Positions 42,200-51,555 of a stretch of DNA of 64,000 nucleotides are shown piece by piece; position 1 is the first letter of the stretch, and every line of letters starts with the position of its first letter. Where the stretch lies: positions 108,684 to 172,683 of the forward strand of contig NZ_MRSV01000001.1 of NCBI RefSeq assembly GCF_001909285.1. Direction: 5' to 3'. The stretch is from Exiguobacterium profundum. Its GTDB lineage: Bacteria > Bacillota > Bacilli > Exiguobacteriales > Exiguobacteriaceae. The position numbers were made by a program, and so were the translations under genes. The notes beneath the pieces were generated by a model. That model did no database searches. It had not been told where the DNA came from and saw only the letters and a list, made by a program, of their open reading frames with translations.

Positions 42200-43879
42200 A
42201 TGAACCACTTTCGCAAGATGTCCATGCTCGGTTGGAGTATATGGAGTGTTTTGTTCTGCTTCACCATCGGATTATTTGCATTGGATGTGCTGCACGCCCC
42301 GACCATTGATCCGTTGTCCTTTATTTTAATCTCATTACTCGTCATCATCTTTCAACTCGATTCAATCGAAGTCAAAGGTGTGTACTTCACATTCTCTGAG
42401 AGTATCGTATTAATTCTATTTCTATTCTTTGGATTTGAAACAGCACTCATCGTCAACCAGATTGGATTATTCGTCTTTCAATTCGCCAATTTGAGACCAA
42501 AAGTCGCCATACGCCGTTTTCGCTTCACCTATCCGTGGAACGCCATTACGGCATACTTAGAAATTGTCATTCCCGCTACCGTCTATCTCGCCCTCGGTGG
42601 GGAGACTGGAATCGATTTCTATTCGAAAGAATCATTCATCCCGCTTGCCGGGTTATTTCTTGCCATCTTCTTAAACACCATTTTCCAAAAGTATCAGGTG
42701 AGATGGTGGTTCCGCGTTGATATCGGGTTGAGTGACTTTTTGAAGATCGCCTTCTACACATACGTCGTCAGTTTGATTTTCATCTTAGCCGCAGCATTCT
42801 TCCGAGAGACGAATTTACTTGTCGTGAGCAGTATCGCGGCAGCACTGACCTTCTTCATCAAACGACTTCTCATTCAAAAGGGACGACAGGATGCGTATAA
42901 ATCTCTGATTGAACAGTACGACGAAGCGAAAGAAGCCGTCTCTTTGTCTCAGAGCGAAGCGCAAGCCATTGAAGTCTTTTTAAGTCAATGCGAACAATTG
43001 AACCATTACGATGAAGGATATATCGAGTTCAAGCTATTCAATCGCACACTCTATTTCGACTTGAAGACACGTCAACCGATTGATCGCCCCATCGTATTTG
43101 CGCTACTGGATATCAGTCAACCTGTCGAGCCTGTCCTTGACTACGAGATGCGATTTGAGTGGGATGCTTCATTGTCTGACGCTTTCCATGACGACTACCA
43201 TAGCTTCGTCTCAATTCGTTCGGAAGAAATCGAGGGAATCCGAACATGGATCGTGATGACAGGAGAACCTGTATATGGGTATCCGAAGATTATCCAACAA
43301 GAAATCCTCAAGTTGCTCAAGTCGTTCAACCGGACCATCAGCCGTTGTCATGAACGAGATCGTCTGTATACCGAGAGCCGGACGGATAGTTTGACTCTCC
43401 TCGCCAATGCCCGCGCCTTCTACGAATACGGGATTCAACAAATATCCGACATCTCGATGTATCCGATCTCGGTCGCCATGCTCGACATCGATTTCTTTAA
43501 AAAAATCAATGATACGTATGGCCATCAAGTCGGTGACCAAGTGTTGCAGGAATTTGGTCGACGTATCCGGCAAGCCCTTCGCGCTGATGACTTTGCCGCC
43601 CGTTATGGTGGGGAAGAGTTTATCTTGCTTCTCAATCATTGTGACATGTCTCAAGCCGTTGACATTGCAGAAAGAATTCGCCAGCAAATCGAAGCGAAAC
43701 CGTTCCTTGTCGATCATCATGAGATTTCTGTGACTGCGTCCATCGGGATCGATACAATCGATGCGTTTGGAAATAAGCGATTAGACGATACGATTCGAAA
43801 CGCGGACCGTGCGCTATATGTCGGTGGGAAATACGCGGGACGTAACCGTGTGGCGCACTTCAACAATTTAACGACGTAA
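42200..43879 (+). CDS. Membrane diguanylate cyclase (GGDEF)
   Basis: A 559-residue protein with about seven N-terminal helices (to about residue 235), a middle segment and a C-terminal GGDEF domain (about 390-555) that would make cyclic di-GMP. The active loop is RYGGEEFILLL, and RADD five residues before it fits the product-inhibition I-site. ATG 42200 follows AGGAGGGAA; a longer reading to 42098 overlaps the argS promoter. No EAL domain. The N-terminal sensor type is not recognised. Confidence 0.9.
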   Translation: MNHFRKMSMLGWSIWSVLFCFTIGLFALDVLHAPTIDPLSFILISLLVIIFQLDSIEVKGVYFTFSESIVLILFLFFGFETALIVNQIGLFVFQFANLRPKVAIRRFRFTYPWNAITAYLEIVIPATVYLALGGETGIDFYSKESFIPLAGLFLAIFLNTIFQKYQVRWWFRVDIGLSDFLKIAFYTYVVSLIFILAAAFFRETNLLVVSSIAAALTFFIKRLLIQKGRQDAYKSLIEQYDEAKEAVSLSQSEAQAIEVFLSQCEQLNHYDEGYIEFKLFNRTLYFDLKTRQPIDRPIVFALLDISQPVEPVLDYEMRFEWDASLSDAFHDDYHSFVSIRSEEIEGIRTWIVMTGEPVYGYPKIIQQEILKLLKSFNRTISRCHERDRLYTESRTDSLTLLANARAFYEYGIQQISDISMYPISVAMLDIDFFKKINDTYGHQVGDQVLQEFGRRIRQALRADDFAARYGGEEFILLLNHCDMSQAVDIAERIRQQIEAKPFLVDHHEISVTASIGIDTIDAFGNKRLDDTIRNADRALYVGGKYAGRNRVAHFNNLTT

Positions 43880-43914
43880 ACTCCCCTTTCTCACATCGAA
43901 TTGGGGAGTTTTTA
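43879..43914 (+). terminator. Terminator of the GGDEF gene
   Basis: Stem AACTCCCC/GGGGAGTT (43879-43886 with 43903-43910) followed by TTTT. Confidence 0.8.
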
Positions 43915-43916
43915 AG

Positions 43917-43945
43917 TTGACAAGCAGATTTGAAACAGGTACGTT
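43917..43945 (+). promoter_or_regulatory. Promoter of the SAM riboswitch transcript
   Basis: TTGACA (43917-43922), a 17-nt spacer and TACGTT (43940-43945). It starts transcription about 25 nt ahead of the aptamer. Confidence 0.6.
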
Positions 43946-43976
43946 AGGGAACGTGTTTACTAATTGGATAGATTCA

Positions 43977-44126
43977 CTTTTTATCGAGAGAGACGGAGGG
44001 ACTGGCCCTGAGAAGTCTCGGCAGCGGGGAACCTGTGCCAAATCCAGCGGGCGTATTGCTCGAAAGATGAAAAGGGTATTTCGCACGAAGGACCTTTTTC
44101 TCAGAAAAGGGTCCTTCTTATTTTTT
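43977..44126 (+). promoter_or_regulatory. SAM-I (S-box) riboswitch with terminator
   Basis: The aptamer core is clear: ATCGAGAGAGACGGAGGGA, CTGGCCCTGAGAAG, CTCGGCAGC, CTGTGCCAAATCC, and CGAAAGATGAAAAG closing P1 (43977-43985 with 44066-44074). The expression platform has a terminator GAAGGACC/GGTCCTTC (44087-44118) followed by TTATTTTTT, and a competing antiterminator AAAAGGGT (44070-44077) with ACCTTTT. High SAM should switch the downstream transporter off. Confidence 0.95.
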
Positions 44127-44141
44127 AGTGAGGTGATTATT

Positions 44142-45425
44142 TTGGAACAACCAACAGCAAACAAATGGGCACTCTTGCCGTTACTCGTCTTCTTACTCTT
44201 CTTCATCGGGGCGGGTGTCTATTACGGAGACTTTTATAAGTTTCCGGTACTCGTCGCAGCCATCATCGCCTTGATGGTTGCGGCATTCATGACAAAAGGA
44301 AGTGCCACCCAAACCGTCGAGCGCATCGCGCAAGGAGCCGGCAATCCGGGCATCATCATCATGATTTTCATTTTCTTACTGGCTGGCGCCTTTTCAACGG
44401 TAGCGGAAGCCATCGGGGCAATCGATGCAACGGTCAACGCCGCCTTGACTCTATTACCACCTTCGCTTCTCTTGAGCGGACTCTTCGTCATCGCCGCCTT
44501 CATTTCAATGGCGATGGGAACGTCGACGGGTACAATTGCGGCACTTGCACCGATCGCCCTCGGTATCCATGAAGAGAGTGGCGTCAATGTCGCCATCGCT
44601 GCCGCAGCCGTTGTCGGAGGGGCGATGTTCGGGGACAATCTCTCGTTCATCTCAGACACGACCATCGCTGCCGTCCGGACGCAACGAACGAACATGCGTG
44701 ATAAATTCCGCACGAATTTCTGGATCGTGTTACCGGCCGCCATCATCACGACGGTTTTACTCGCCGTCTTGTCAAATGGGGAGTCAACGGTCGATGTCGC
44801 CGCATTCGAATGGTACAAACTGATTCCGTATCTTGCCGTCATCGGACTCGCATTGACAGGACTGAACGTCATTTTGGTTCTGTTAGGTGGCATCACGCTC
44901 ACCGGCATCATCGGTCTCCTAGATGGAAGCCTATCCGTCACGGCGTTTGTGACAGCTATTGCGGACGGGATGATTAGCATGGCCGAAATTTCATTCCTGA
45001 CATTACTCATGGGTGGACTCGTCGGTCTCATCTCACACAACGGCGGACTCACGTATTTACGTGACGCGTTGACATCTCGTATTCAAAAACGTGCCGGTGC
45101 CGAATGGAGCATCGCCGGACTTGTCAGTGCGACAAACGTAGCGACGGCGAACAATACGATTTCCATTCTCGTAGCCGGTCCACTTGCAGCGAACATCGCG
45201 GACGAGTATGACATCGAACGGAAGAAATCAGCAAGCGTACTCGACATCTTCTCATGTGGGGTACAAGGGATTCTTCCGTACGGAGCTCAATTACTCATCG
45301 CTGCAGAATTGACGAAGACCGCATCGCCGGACCTCGTCCCGTTCATGTTCTATCCGTTCCTACTCTTTATTTGTGGAGGAATCGCCATCGCATTCAATTA
45401 CCCACGTTTTAAAAAACAGTCATAA
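44142..45425 (+). CDS. metT: NhaC-family transporter under SAM control, MetT-like methionine transporter
   Basis: A 427-residue membrane protein with about eleven helices. Motifs GMGTSTGTIAALAPIALGIHEESG-like region near residue 125, AAAAVVGGAMFGDNLSFISDTTIAA and SATNVATANNTISILVAGP mark the NhaC Na+/H+ antiporter family. The S-box upstream points to methionine; NhaC-type transporters under S-box control have been named MetT. I chose TTG 44142 behind GAGGTG; a longer frame from 43917 would read through the riboswitch and is not credible. Confidence 0.85.
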   Translation: MEQPTANKWALLPLLVFLLFFIGAGVYYGDFYKFPVLVAAIIALMVAAFMTKGSATQTVERIAQGAGNPGIIIMIFIFLLAGAFSTVAEAIGAIDATVNAALTLLPPSLLLSGLFVIAAFISMAMGTSTGTIAALAPIALGIHEESGVNVAIAAAAVVGGAMFGDNLSFISDTTIAAVRTQRTNMRDKFRTNFWIVLPAAIITTVLLAVLSNGESTVDVAAFEWYKLIPYLAVIGLALTGLNVILVLLGGITLTGIIGLLDGSLSVTAFVTAIADGMISMAEISFLTLLMGGLVGLISHNGGLTYLRDALTSRIQKRAGAEWSIAGLVSATNVATANNTISILVAGPLAANIADEYDIERKKSASVLDIFSCGVQGILPYGAQLLIAAELTKTASPDLVPFMFYPFLLFICGGIAIAFNYPRFKKQS

Positions 45426-45429
45426 GTGA

Positions 45430-45456
45430 AAACACCCCTTGTTCAAAGGGGTGTTT
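45430..45456. terminator. Bidirectional terminator between metT and the VTT gene
   Basis: Stem AAACACCCCTT/AAGGGGTGTTT (45430-45440 with 45446-45456); it contains the stop of the convergent gene. Confidence 0.75.
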
Positions 45457-46087
45457 GTCGTTTCGTGACCATCTCTTGTTTCAACCGCTCGTTCCGTTTC
45501 TTGAAAGCGCGTCGTTTGAGCACTTCTTCTAGCCCCCGGCTGATGGCCCATAATGCGACCAAAAGTAGACCGAGCATCGATAAACGAAATGGACTTTGGA
45601 TAAATTCCTCCCACTGGTCCCCGATGACAGAGAAAATCACGACGACGAGCAGTTTCCCGAATCCTGCCGCCATGATGAACGTACGGAGCGGCATCTGAAT
45701 GAGCGCCAATAAATACGTGATCAAACTGACCGGGATGAACGGGAGAGAATATAAGAATCCGAGCGAGATCGGACTCATATGATTGATTCGTTCCAACCAA
45801 TAGACCGCCGCCTTATGTTTTTCGAGCCAGCGCGTCATCGGTTTGCGGAAAACGTAAAGGACAGCCGCAAAAACGACGATGGTTCCAAGAAGGTTCCCGA
45901 TCCAGGATAAGAGAACGCCTAACAGAAAGCCGTATGTCGCTGCATTGGCAGAGATGATTAAGACGAGTGGTAAAAATGGAAAAATCGCTTCTAAAAACGG
46001 TGCACCGAGTCCAGCCCATGGACCACCAGGCAAACCTTGAAGCCATTCAATCAATTGGATGATGTACTGTTGGAGAGAATTAAGCAT
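45443..46087 (-). CDS. TVP38/TMEM64 (VTT/DedA-superfamily) membrane protein
   Basis: A 214-residue protein with five to six helices. Features of the VTT domain are EAIFPFLPLVLIISANAATYG, LLSWIGNLLGT and the FLYSLPFIPVSLITYLLAL re-entrant region. DedA-superfamily proteins are linked to lipid-carrier flipping; the role here is not known. A basic C-terminal tail follows the last helix. Confidence 0.87.
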   Translation of the reverse strand: MLNSLQQYIIQLIEWLQGLPGGPWAGLGAPFLEAIFPFLPLVLIISANAATYGFLLGVLLSWIGNLLGTIVVFAAVLYVFRKPMTRWLEKHKAAVYWLERINHMSPISLGFLYSLPFIPVSLITYLLALIQMPLRTFIMAAGFGKLLVVVIFSVIGDQWEEFIQSPFRLSMLGLLLVALWAISRGLEEVLKRRAFKKRNERLKQEMVTKRQTPL

Positions 46088-46312
46088 AGTCGTTCCACCT
46101 TCAACTTTCGTTACTACTCTATTACCCGAATTCGATTTACAAGACGCATCTCCCTGAAATCGTCAAAAAAAATTAAAAACCATTTGCGAAAATTCGTCGT
46201 GATATTTATCATATAATAATGGACTTGTGGTTGCAGGCAAGTCTATTCGTCGAACGACACAACCCAACGTTAATTTTCCTGCAAAAAACTGAACACAGGG
46301 GAGCAACACAAC

Positions 46313-47254
46313 ATGGAAACAAAACCAATGCGGGTCTTGCTGTACTATAAGTACGTCAACATCGAAGACCCAGAAACACTCACGCAAGAACATTTGAAGT
46401 ATTGTAAGGACCTCGGCATCAAAGGACGCATCTTGATTTCCTCCGAAGGAATCAACGGGACGTGCTCTGGTACTTGGGAGCAAACCGAGCAGTACATGAA
46501 TGACTTGAAAGCAAACCCTCTCTTCAGCGATATCGAGTTCAAAATCGATGAAGTCGAAGAGCATGCCTTCAAGAAAATTTTTGTCCGTCACAAGAAAGAG
46601 CTCGTGACGTGGCGCTTTGATGGCGAGTTTGATGTACCGAAACAACACGGTGCATACCTCGAACCAGCAGAATGGAAAGAGATGATGAATCGTGATGATG
46701 TCGTCATCCTCGACGTTCGTAACAACTACGAGTACGAACTTGGTCACTTTAAAAATGCGATCAAAATCGATGTAGAGGCTTCACGTTACATGCCGGAATG
46801 GCTCGAAGAGAACAAGGACCTCTACGAAGGGAAAACACTTCTCACGTACTGTACCGGTGGCGTCCGTTGCGAGAAATTTACAGCATATATGCGTGACCAA
46901 GGTCACGACAACATCTTCCACCTAAAAGGTGGCGTCGCAATGTATGGTAAAGATGAAGCGACAAAAGGAGAGGACTGGGAAGGCGAGCTCTATGTCTTTG
47001 ACGAGCGGATCAATGTCCCGGTTAACTCCGTGAACCCATCTGTCGTCTCACACTGTATGCACTGTGGGACAGAGACGGTTCGTTACGTTAATTGTGCCAA
47101 CCCGGAGTGCAATGCACAGCATTTCTGTTGTGAAGAGTGTGAACCGAAACAAATGCGTTCATGCTCGAAGGAGTGTCAAGAACACCCACGCAACCGTTAT
47201 ATCATCGATAACATTGCAGAGAAACTTCAGGAGACTGAAGGAGTAAAAGGGTAA
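46313..47254 (+). CDS. trhO: tRNA uridine(34) hydroxylase TrhO (rhodanese family)
   Basis: A 313-residue protein: an N-terminal acylphosphatase-like domain (LLYYKYVNIEDPE ... GRILISSEGINGT), a rhodanese domain with active cysteine in LTYCTGGVRCEKF (about residue 181), and a C-terminal cysteine cluster (CMHCG, CANPEC, CCEEC, CSKEC) that probably binds zinc. TrhO makes 5-hydroxyuridine at the tRNA wobble position. ATG with AGGGGAG. The 93-nt region upstream of the start has a possible TATAAT (46212-46217) and a TTGCAGG/CCTGCAA pair. Confidence 0.93.
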   Translation: METKPMRVLLYYKYVNIEDPETLTQEHLKYCKDLGIKGRILISSEGINGTCSGTWEQTEQYMNDLKANPLFSDIEFKIDEVEEHAFKKIFVRHKKELVTWRFDGEFDVPKQHGAYLEPAEWKEMMNRDDVVILDVRNNYEYELGHFKNAIKIDVEASRYMPEWLEENKDLYEGKTLLTYCTGGVRCEKFTAYMRDQGHDNIFHLKGGVAMYGKDEATKGEDWEGELYVFDERINVPVNSVNPSVVSHCMHCGTETVRYVNCANPECNAQHFCCEECEPKQMRSCSKECQEHPRNRYIIDNIAEKLQETEGVKG

Positions 47255-47269
47255 CAAAAATCGACCAGA

Positions 47270-47307
47270 AGATGTCTTGGAGAACGTGTCCAAGACATCT
47301 TTTTTTG
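47270..47307 (+). terminator. Terminator of trhO
   Basis: Stem AGATGTCTTGG/CCAAGACATCT (47270-47280 with 47290-47300) followed by T7. Confidence 0.92.
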
Positions 47308-47384
47308 ACGAAATCTTAACGTCTAGCTTGCGCCTCTTTCGGGTATAGTGAAGATACTATGTCAGACAGGAAGTGAATGCACGC

Positions 47385-47798
47385 ATGTTTAACGAACCTT
47401 TACTCGCTGCGATTCTCGCTTGGTTTATCGCCCAAGCGGCTAAGCTCGTAACTGAACTCATTAAAACAAGAGATTTTGAAATTGAAATCATGTTCGCTTC
47501 AGGAGGCATGCCAAGTTCGCACTCGTCTACCGTCGTCGCACTCGCTACCGCGATTGGGCGAATGGAAGGCATTGACTCGAGTCTATTCGCTCTCGCTGTC
47601 GTCTTTGCCACTATCGTCATGTATGATGCGACCGGAGTTCGGCAGGCGGTCGGTTTCCAAGCACGGCTCTTGAACGATTATTTCAAAGGAATTAAACATG
47701 AGACCCCACTCTTGAATGAACTCGTCGGCCATACGCCGTTCCAAGTCATTGTCGGAGCGTTACTCGGTCTCGTCGTCGGACTGTTTTTCCCAATGTAA
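47385..47798 (+). CDS. YuiD-like (divergent PAP2) membrane protein
   Basis: A 137-residue protein with about four helices. The motifs GGMPSSHSSTVVALATAIG and DATGVRQAVGFQARLLN define the YuiD / DUF212 family, related to acid phosphatase/vanadium haloperoxidase proteins. Substrate unknown. ATG 47385; an in-frame GTG at 47373 abuts its AGGAA and is less likely. Confidence 0.88.
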   Translation: MFNEPLLAAILAWFIAQAAKLVTELIKTRDFEIEIMFASGGMPSSHSSTVVALATAIGRMEGIDSSLFALAVVFATIVMYDATGVRQAVGFQARLLNDYFKGIKHETPLLNELVGHTPFQVIVGALLGLVVGLFFPM

Positions 47799-47836
47799 TC
47801 GCAGAAGGTATGTCATTTCTCACACTCTTGATTCTT

Positions 47837-47854
47837 TTTGTGAAGTTTCACAAA
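47837..47854. promoter_or_regulatory. Palindrome TTTGTGA-N4-TCACAAA upstream of adeR
   Basis: Perfect 7-bp arms around AGTT, 35 nt upstream of the adeR start. The same arms with the same spacing occur again after adeR, ahead of ald. Candidate AdeR binding site for autoregulation. Confidence 0.6.
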
Positions 47855-47889
47855 GAAGACGGTATACTCAAGAGAGAGGAGGAATCGAC

Positions 47890-49113
47890 ATGCCTTTTTT
47901 GCTTAAATCTTATGAGTCTCTCGATACACTCGCCGAAGCGATTGGTCAAGCGATTCGAGCACCGATCACGATTGAGAATCGCCACCACCAGTTGCTCGCT
48001 TATAGTACACATCCTGATTCGACCGACCCGGCCAGGATTGCGACCATCATCGGGCGTCGTGTCCCAGAAGCTGTCATCGAAGACCTATGGGAGAGTGGTA
48101 TTTTACAAGAAGTCATCGACCAAGATGAACCGGTCGTCATCCCGGCCCGTCTCGCCGTCGGTCTTGGGGAACGCGCCGCAATCGTCATCAAACAACATGA
48201 TGAAGTACTCGGCTATATTTGGAGCTTAGCTCGGACAAATCCGTTCAGTACTCAAGAATTAGCCATCTTGCAAGAAGGGGCGACCATCGCCAAAAAGCTG
48301 CTTATGACCATCGCGATGCACGAGCGACGAATCAGCGCCGAGCTCGAACGCTTCTTATTAGATGTCCTCGCTTCCCCGACCCTGACGGATGCGAATCGCG
48401 AACGATTGAACGAACTTGCTCCGATTGCCGTCGCCAGTCGGTTGACGGTCATCGAATGTGCTCAACCGATCACCCCTCAACTTGCGGAACGCCTTCACTA
48501 TGTGCTTGCGACGCAAGAGTCAATTGAAGTCGTTTTACATGCCATCGACGGTCAGCAGCTACTCGTCTGGCATTATATGAAGTCTGAACTCTCCGATGAA
48601 GAGACTGTACTCATAGCCTGGGCGGAACGGTTCGAACAATTGCTTCAAGACAAGTTCAGCGAATCCGAACCACGTCTTGGCATCAGCCGACGTTTTTTCG
48701 AAAGTGACATGTTATATGCCGCAGCCGAAGAAGCGCGACGGGTTACCACGCTGCGTCGCAAGTTCCCGCTCGAACTATCGACTTCCCGTGCCTTCGAGCA
48801 GATCGGCATTTATCAACTCGTCCCGGAACTCGCTCGACGTATCGGACTCCGACTGGAGACCCACCCGACAGTCGAACGGTTGCAGCATTATGATTCATCC
48901 CATCAGACCGAACTCGTGAAGACGCTCGAATGGTATTTTTATTTTGATGGGAACGTCAAACGAGTCGCCGCTCATCTTCATATTCATCCGAATACCGTTC
49001 TGTACCGGATTCGCCGCATCGAAGAGTTGACGAATATCACACAAGTTTCCTTACCAGAAAGATCCATGATTTATTTAGCCATTAAGGCTGGTCAATATCG
49101 ATTAGAAGACTAG
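47890..49113 (+). CDS. adeR: PucR-family regulator AdeR of alanine dehydrogenase
   Basis: A 407-residue regulator with a long N-terminal sensing part and a C-terminal PucR-type HTH (VKRVAAHLHIHPNTVLYRIRRIEEL, about 355-380). It stands directly upstream of ald, as AdeR does in B. subtilis, where it activates ald. ATG 47890 has AGAGGAGGAA upstream; a longer frame to 47716 would overlap yuiD. Name given from family plus context. Confidence 0.87.
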   Translation: MPFLLKSYESLDTLAEAIGQAIRAPITIENRHHQLLAYSTHPDSTDPARIATIIGRRVPEAVIEDLWESGILQEVIDQDEPVVIPARLAVGLGERAAIVIKQHDEVLGYIWSLARTNPFSTQELAILQEGATIAKKLLMTIAMHERRISAELERFLLDVLASPTLTDANRERLNELAPIAVASRLTVIECAQPITPQLAERLHYVLATQESIEVVLHAIDGQQLLVWHYMKSELSDEETVLIAWAERFEQLLQDKFSESEPRLGISRRFFESDMLYAAAEEARRVTTLRRKFPLELSTSRAFEQIGIYQLVPELARRIGLRLETHPTVERLQHYDSSHQTELVKTLEWYFYFDGNVKRVAAHLHIHPNTVLYRIRRIEELTNITQVSLPERSMIYLAIKAGQYRLED

Positions 49114-49157
49114 ACGCTCACTTTGTGATTTTTCACAAAGTGAGCGTCTTCGTTTTT
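49113..49157 (+). terminator. Terminator of adeR that embeds the AdeR-type palindrome
   Basis: A 16-bp perfect stem (49113-49128 with 49133-49148, loop TTTT) followed by TTCGTTTTT. Its upper part is TTTGTGA-TTTT-TCACAAA (49122-49139), identical in arms and spacing to the site ahead of adeR. It lies about 75 bp upstream of the predicted ald start site, a position fitting an activator site. Confidence 0.8.
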
Positions 49158-49170
49158 AGAATCCATGCTA

Positions 49171-49199
49171 AAGACAGCGTTTTCAAATGGGTCTATACT
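49171..49199 (+). promoter_or_regulatory. Promoter of ald
   Basis: AAGACA (49171-49176), a 17-nt spacer and TATACT (49194-49199). The poor -35 fits a promoter that needs an activator. Confidence 0.6.
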
Positions 49200-49245
49200 A
49201 GGGGTGTGAACAAATTGTGTCAACGGAATGAAAGGGGAATGTTCC

Positions 49246-50376
49246 ATGAAAATCGGGGTATTAAAAGAGATTAAAAACAATGAAAATCGGGTGGCCTTAA
49301 CACCGATGGGTGCATTTATGTTAACGGAGCTTGGTCATGATGTATTCGTCGAAACGAATGCCGGTCTCGGTAGCGGATTCACGAATATGGAATATATTGA
49401 TGCCGGTGCAACGATTCTTGAAACGGCGAAAGAAGTTTGGGAAGGCGTCGAACTCGCTCTCAAAGTAAAAGAACCACAGCCGTCTGAGTATCAATACTTC
49501 CGTCCTGACTTGACGCTCTTCACCTATTTACACCTTGCGGCAGAGCCAGAATTAACGAAAGCGCTCGTCGATTCTGGGATTACAGCCATCGCCTACGAGA
49601 CAGTAGAAGTGGATCGCACGTTACCACTCCTCACACCGATGAGTGAAGTGGCAGGACGTATGGCTGCGCAAATCGGAGCTCAAATCCTTGAAAAACCACA
49701 TGGTGGAAAAGGAATCTTGATGTCTGGTCTCCCAGGCGTGCCTCGTGCGAACGTCACGGTCATCGGAGGCGGTGTCGTTGGAACGAATGCAGCTCGAATC
49801 GCAATTGGTCTTGGGGCGAGCGTGACGTTGATGGACATTAGCCCGGCTCGTCTTCGTCAAATCGACGACTTGTTCGGAAACACAATCAATACGTTGATCT
49901 CAAATAAATACAACATTGCGAAACAAGTGGCTGAGAGTGACCTTGTGATTGGTGCCGTGCTCATTCCAGGAGCAAAAGCACCGAAACTCGTCACGGAAGA
50001 AATGGTACAGCGCATGTCGCCTGGTTCGGTCATCGTCGACGTCGCCATCGACCAAGGTGGGATTTGTGAGACGATCGACCATATCACGACGCATGATGCG
50101 CCAACGTATGAGCGTTATGGCGTGCAACACTACGCCGTCGCTAACATGCCAGGTGCCGTGCCACGCACTTCGACAATGGGTCTGACAAACGCGACGATGC
50201 CATATATCATAAAATGTGCGCAAAAAGGCGTATTCCCAGCACTTCTTGAAAACGAGGCACTTCTCAAAGGCCTAAACGTCATCAATGGAACGGTCACGTA
50301 TGAAGCGGTTGCACGTGATTTGGAATATCCGTTCGTTCCGGCCCATGAGGCGGTCTCAAAACAAACACAAGCTTAA
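49246..50376 (+). CDS. ald: Alanine dehydrogenase
   Basis: A 376-residue enzyme for reversible NAD-dependent deamination of L-alanine to pyruvate. N-terminal [19 protein letters not shown], the substrate loop [16 protein letters not shown] and the Rossmann [18 protein letters not shown] are canonical. ATG 49246 has AAAGGGG eight nt upstream. Confidence 0.96.
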   Translation: MKIGVLKEIKNNENRVALTPMGAFMLTELGHDVFVETNAGLGSGFTNMEYIDAGATILETAKEVWEGVELALKVKEPQPSEYQYFRPDLTLFTYLHLAAEPELTKALVDSGITAIAYETVEVDRTLPLLTPMSEVAGRMAAQIGAQILEKPHGGKGILMSGLPGVPRANVTVIGGGVVGTNAARIAIGLGASVTLMDISPARLRQIDDLFGNTINTLISNKYNIAKQVAESDLVIGAVLIPGAKAPKLVTEEMVQRMSPGSVIVDVAIDQGGICETIDHITTHDAPTYERYGVQHYAVANMPGAVPRTSTMGLTNATMPYIIKCAQKGVFPALLENEALLKGLNVINGTVTYEAVARDLEYPFVPAHEAVSKQTQA

Positions 50377-50381
50377 CCTTT

Positions 50382-50415
50382 AAGACGATGAGATGCCCGT
50401 TCTCATCGTCTTTTT
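50382..50415 (+). terminator. Terminator of ald
   Basis: Stem AAGACGATGAGA/TCTCATCGTCTT followed by TTTTT. Confidence 0.9.
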
Positions 50416-50420
50416 CTATA

Positions 50421-50460
50421 TAAAAAAAGAAGAAACCGAACGCCATCGTCCGATTCCTTC
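50421..50460 (-). terminator. Terminator of murB
   Basis: A 13-bp stem with three wobbles (50429-50441 with 50448-50460), followed on the minus strand by T7. Confidence 0.82.
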
Positions 50461-50467
50461 TTTAATT

Positions 50468-50488
50468 ATGCGTTATGCGTTATGCGTT
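50468..50488. repeat. Three tandem copies of ATGCGTT over the murB stop
   Basis: A perfect 7-bp repeat, three copies. On the coding strand (AACGCAT) the first copy supplies the last codons and TAA stop of murB, so copy number changes would leave the protein intact. Confidence 0.8.
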
Positions 50489-51400
50489 CTCAACGGCGAT
50501 ATCTTCCCCGATGATTTTCACTTCCGGCTCTAATTCCACTTCAAATTTCTCTTTAACGGTCGCCTGGACGTGACGGATGAGTGAAATGTACTCTGTCGCC
50601 GTCGCCTCATCGATATTGACGATGAACCCAGCATGCTTGAGCGAGACTTCCGCTCCTCCGATGCGTTTGCCTTGCAGTCCAGAGTCTTGAATCAACTTGC
50701 CGGCAAAATAGCCAGGCGGACGTTTGAACACACTACCACACGAAGGGTATTCAAGCGGTTGTTTCGATTCACGTTTATACGTCAAGTCGTCCATGACTTC
50801 TTTGATTAATTCATAGTTTTTTGGTTCTAGTTCGAACGTTGCCTCGAGTACGATCAAGCCCTCTTTTGAGACACGGCTCGTTCGATAGTCAAGATCGAGT
50901 TCGTCTTTAGATAAATGAAGTACTTGACCATCCTGCGTCAATACCGTCGCAGATGTGATGACGTCTTTCGTTTCTCCGCCGTATGCACCTGCGTTCATGT
51001 AGACGGCACCACCGACCGTCCCAGGGATCCCACATGCGAACTCGAGGCCCGATAATCCCTCTGCCAGTGCTTGACGTGAGACGTCGATAATCGCTGCTCC
51101 TGCCTGGGCAATTATTTGATTCCCTTCCCGACGAATCGAGTCGAGTTCATTCAAGTTCAAAACGATTCCACGGATGCCGCCATCGCGGACGATCAAGTTT
51201 GAACCGAAGCCAAGAATCATAAACGGCATCGCTTCTTGGTGGGCCAGTTTTAAGACGGCCTGCACTTCTTCGTACGTGTGTGGAGCCACGAAGTAATCTG
51301 CTTTGCCCCCTAGTTTTGTATACGTGTGTGCCGACAATGGCTCGTCTTGAAGGACGCGCTCGGCCGGAATGATCATTTGAAGTTGCTGTAAAAAGCTCAT
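50480..51400 (-). CDS. murB: UDP-N-acetylenolpyruvoylglucosamine reductase
   Basis: A 306-residue type II MurB flavoenzyme of peptidoglycan synthesis. FAD-binding [34 protein letters not shown] and the catalytic serine in [13 protein letters not shown] are present. I chose ATG 51400 (MSFLQQLQ); a TTG at 51412 sits directly on the AAAGGA. Confidence 0.95.
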   Translation of the reverse strand: MSFLQQLQMIIPAERVLQDEPLSAHTYTKLGGKADYFVAPHTYEEVQAVLKLAHQEAMPFMILGFGSNLIVRDGGIRGIVLNLNELDSIRREGNQIIAQAGAAIIDVSRQALAEGLSGLEFACGIPGTVGGAVYMNAGAYGGETKDVITSATVLTQDGQVLHLSKDELDLDYRTSRVSKEGLIVLEATFELEPKNYELIKEVMDDLTYKRESKQPLEYPSCGSVFKRPPGYFAGKLIQDSGLQGKRIGGAEVSLKHAGFIVNIDEATATEYISLIRHVQATVKEKFEVELEPEVKIIGEDIAVENA

Positions 51401-51555
51401 GCGTTCACTCAATCCTTTATGTTCTATTTAATCAGTGTCTCGGTCCCACTTCATTCGTTCCGAGCACGTCACTGAATGGTTTCAGTACGAATCACAGTAT
51501 ACAAATGATTATTGGACGTGACAAGCAACGTTTTTCTTACAAATTCATGATTAGT

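Noticed and set aside
43917-44141. N-terminal extension of the NhaC-type protein
   Set aside because: The extra codons translate the SAM riboswitch and its terminator; TTG 44142 behind GAGGTG is the credible start.
45420-45800. Open frame of 126 codons on the minus strand
   Set aside because: It is a shadow of the VTT-domain gene in another frame, without a ribosome site.
46212-46312. Riboswitch in the trhO 5' region
   Set aside because: Only one 7-bp long-range pair (TTGCAGG/CCTGCAA) is visible, with no known aptamer core or terminator.
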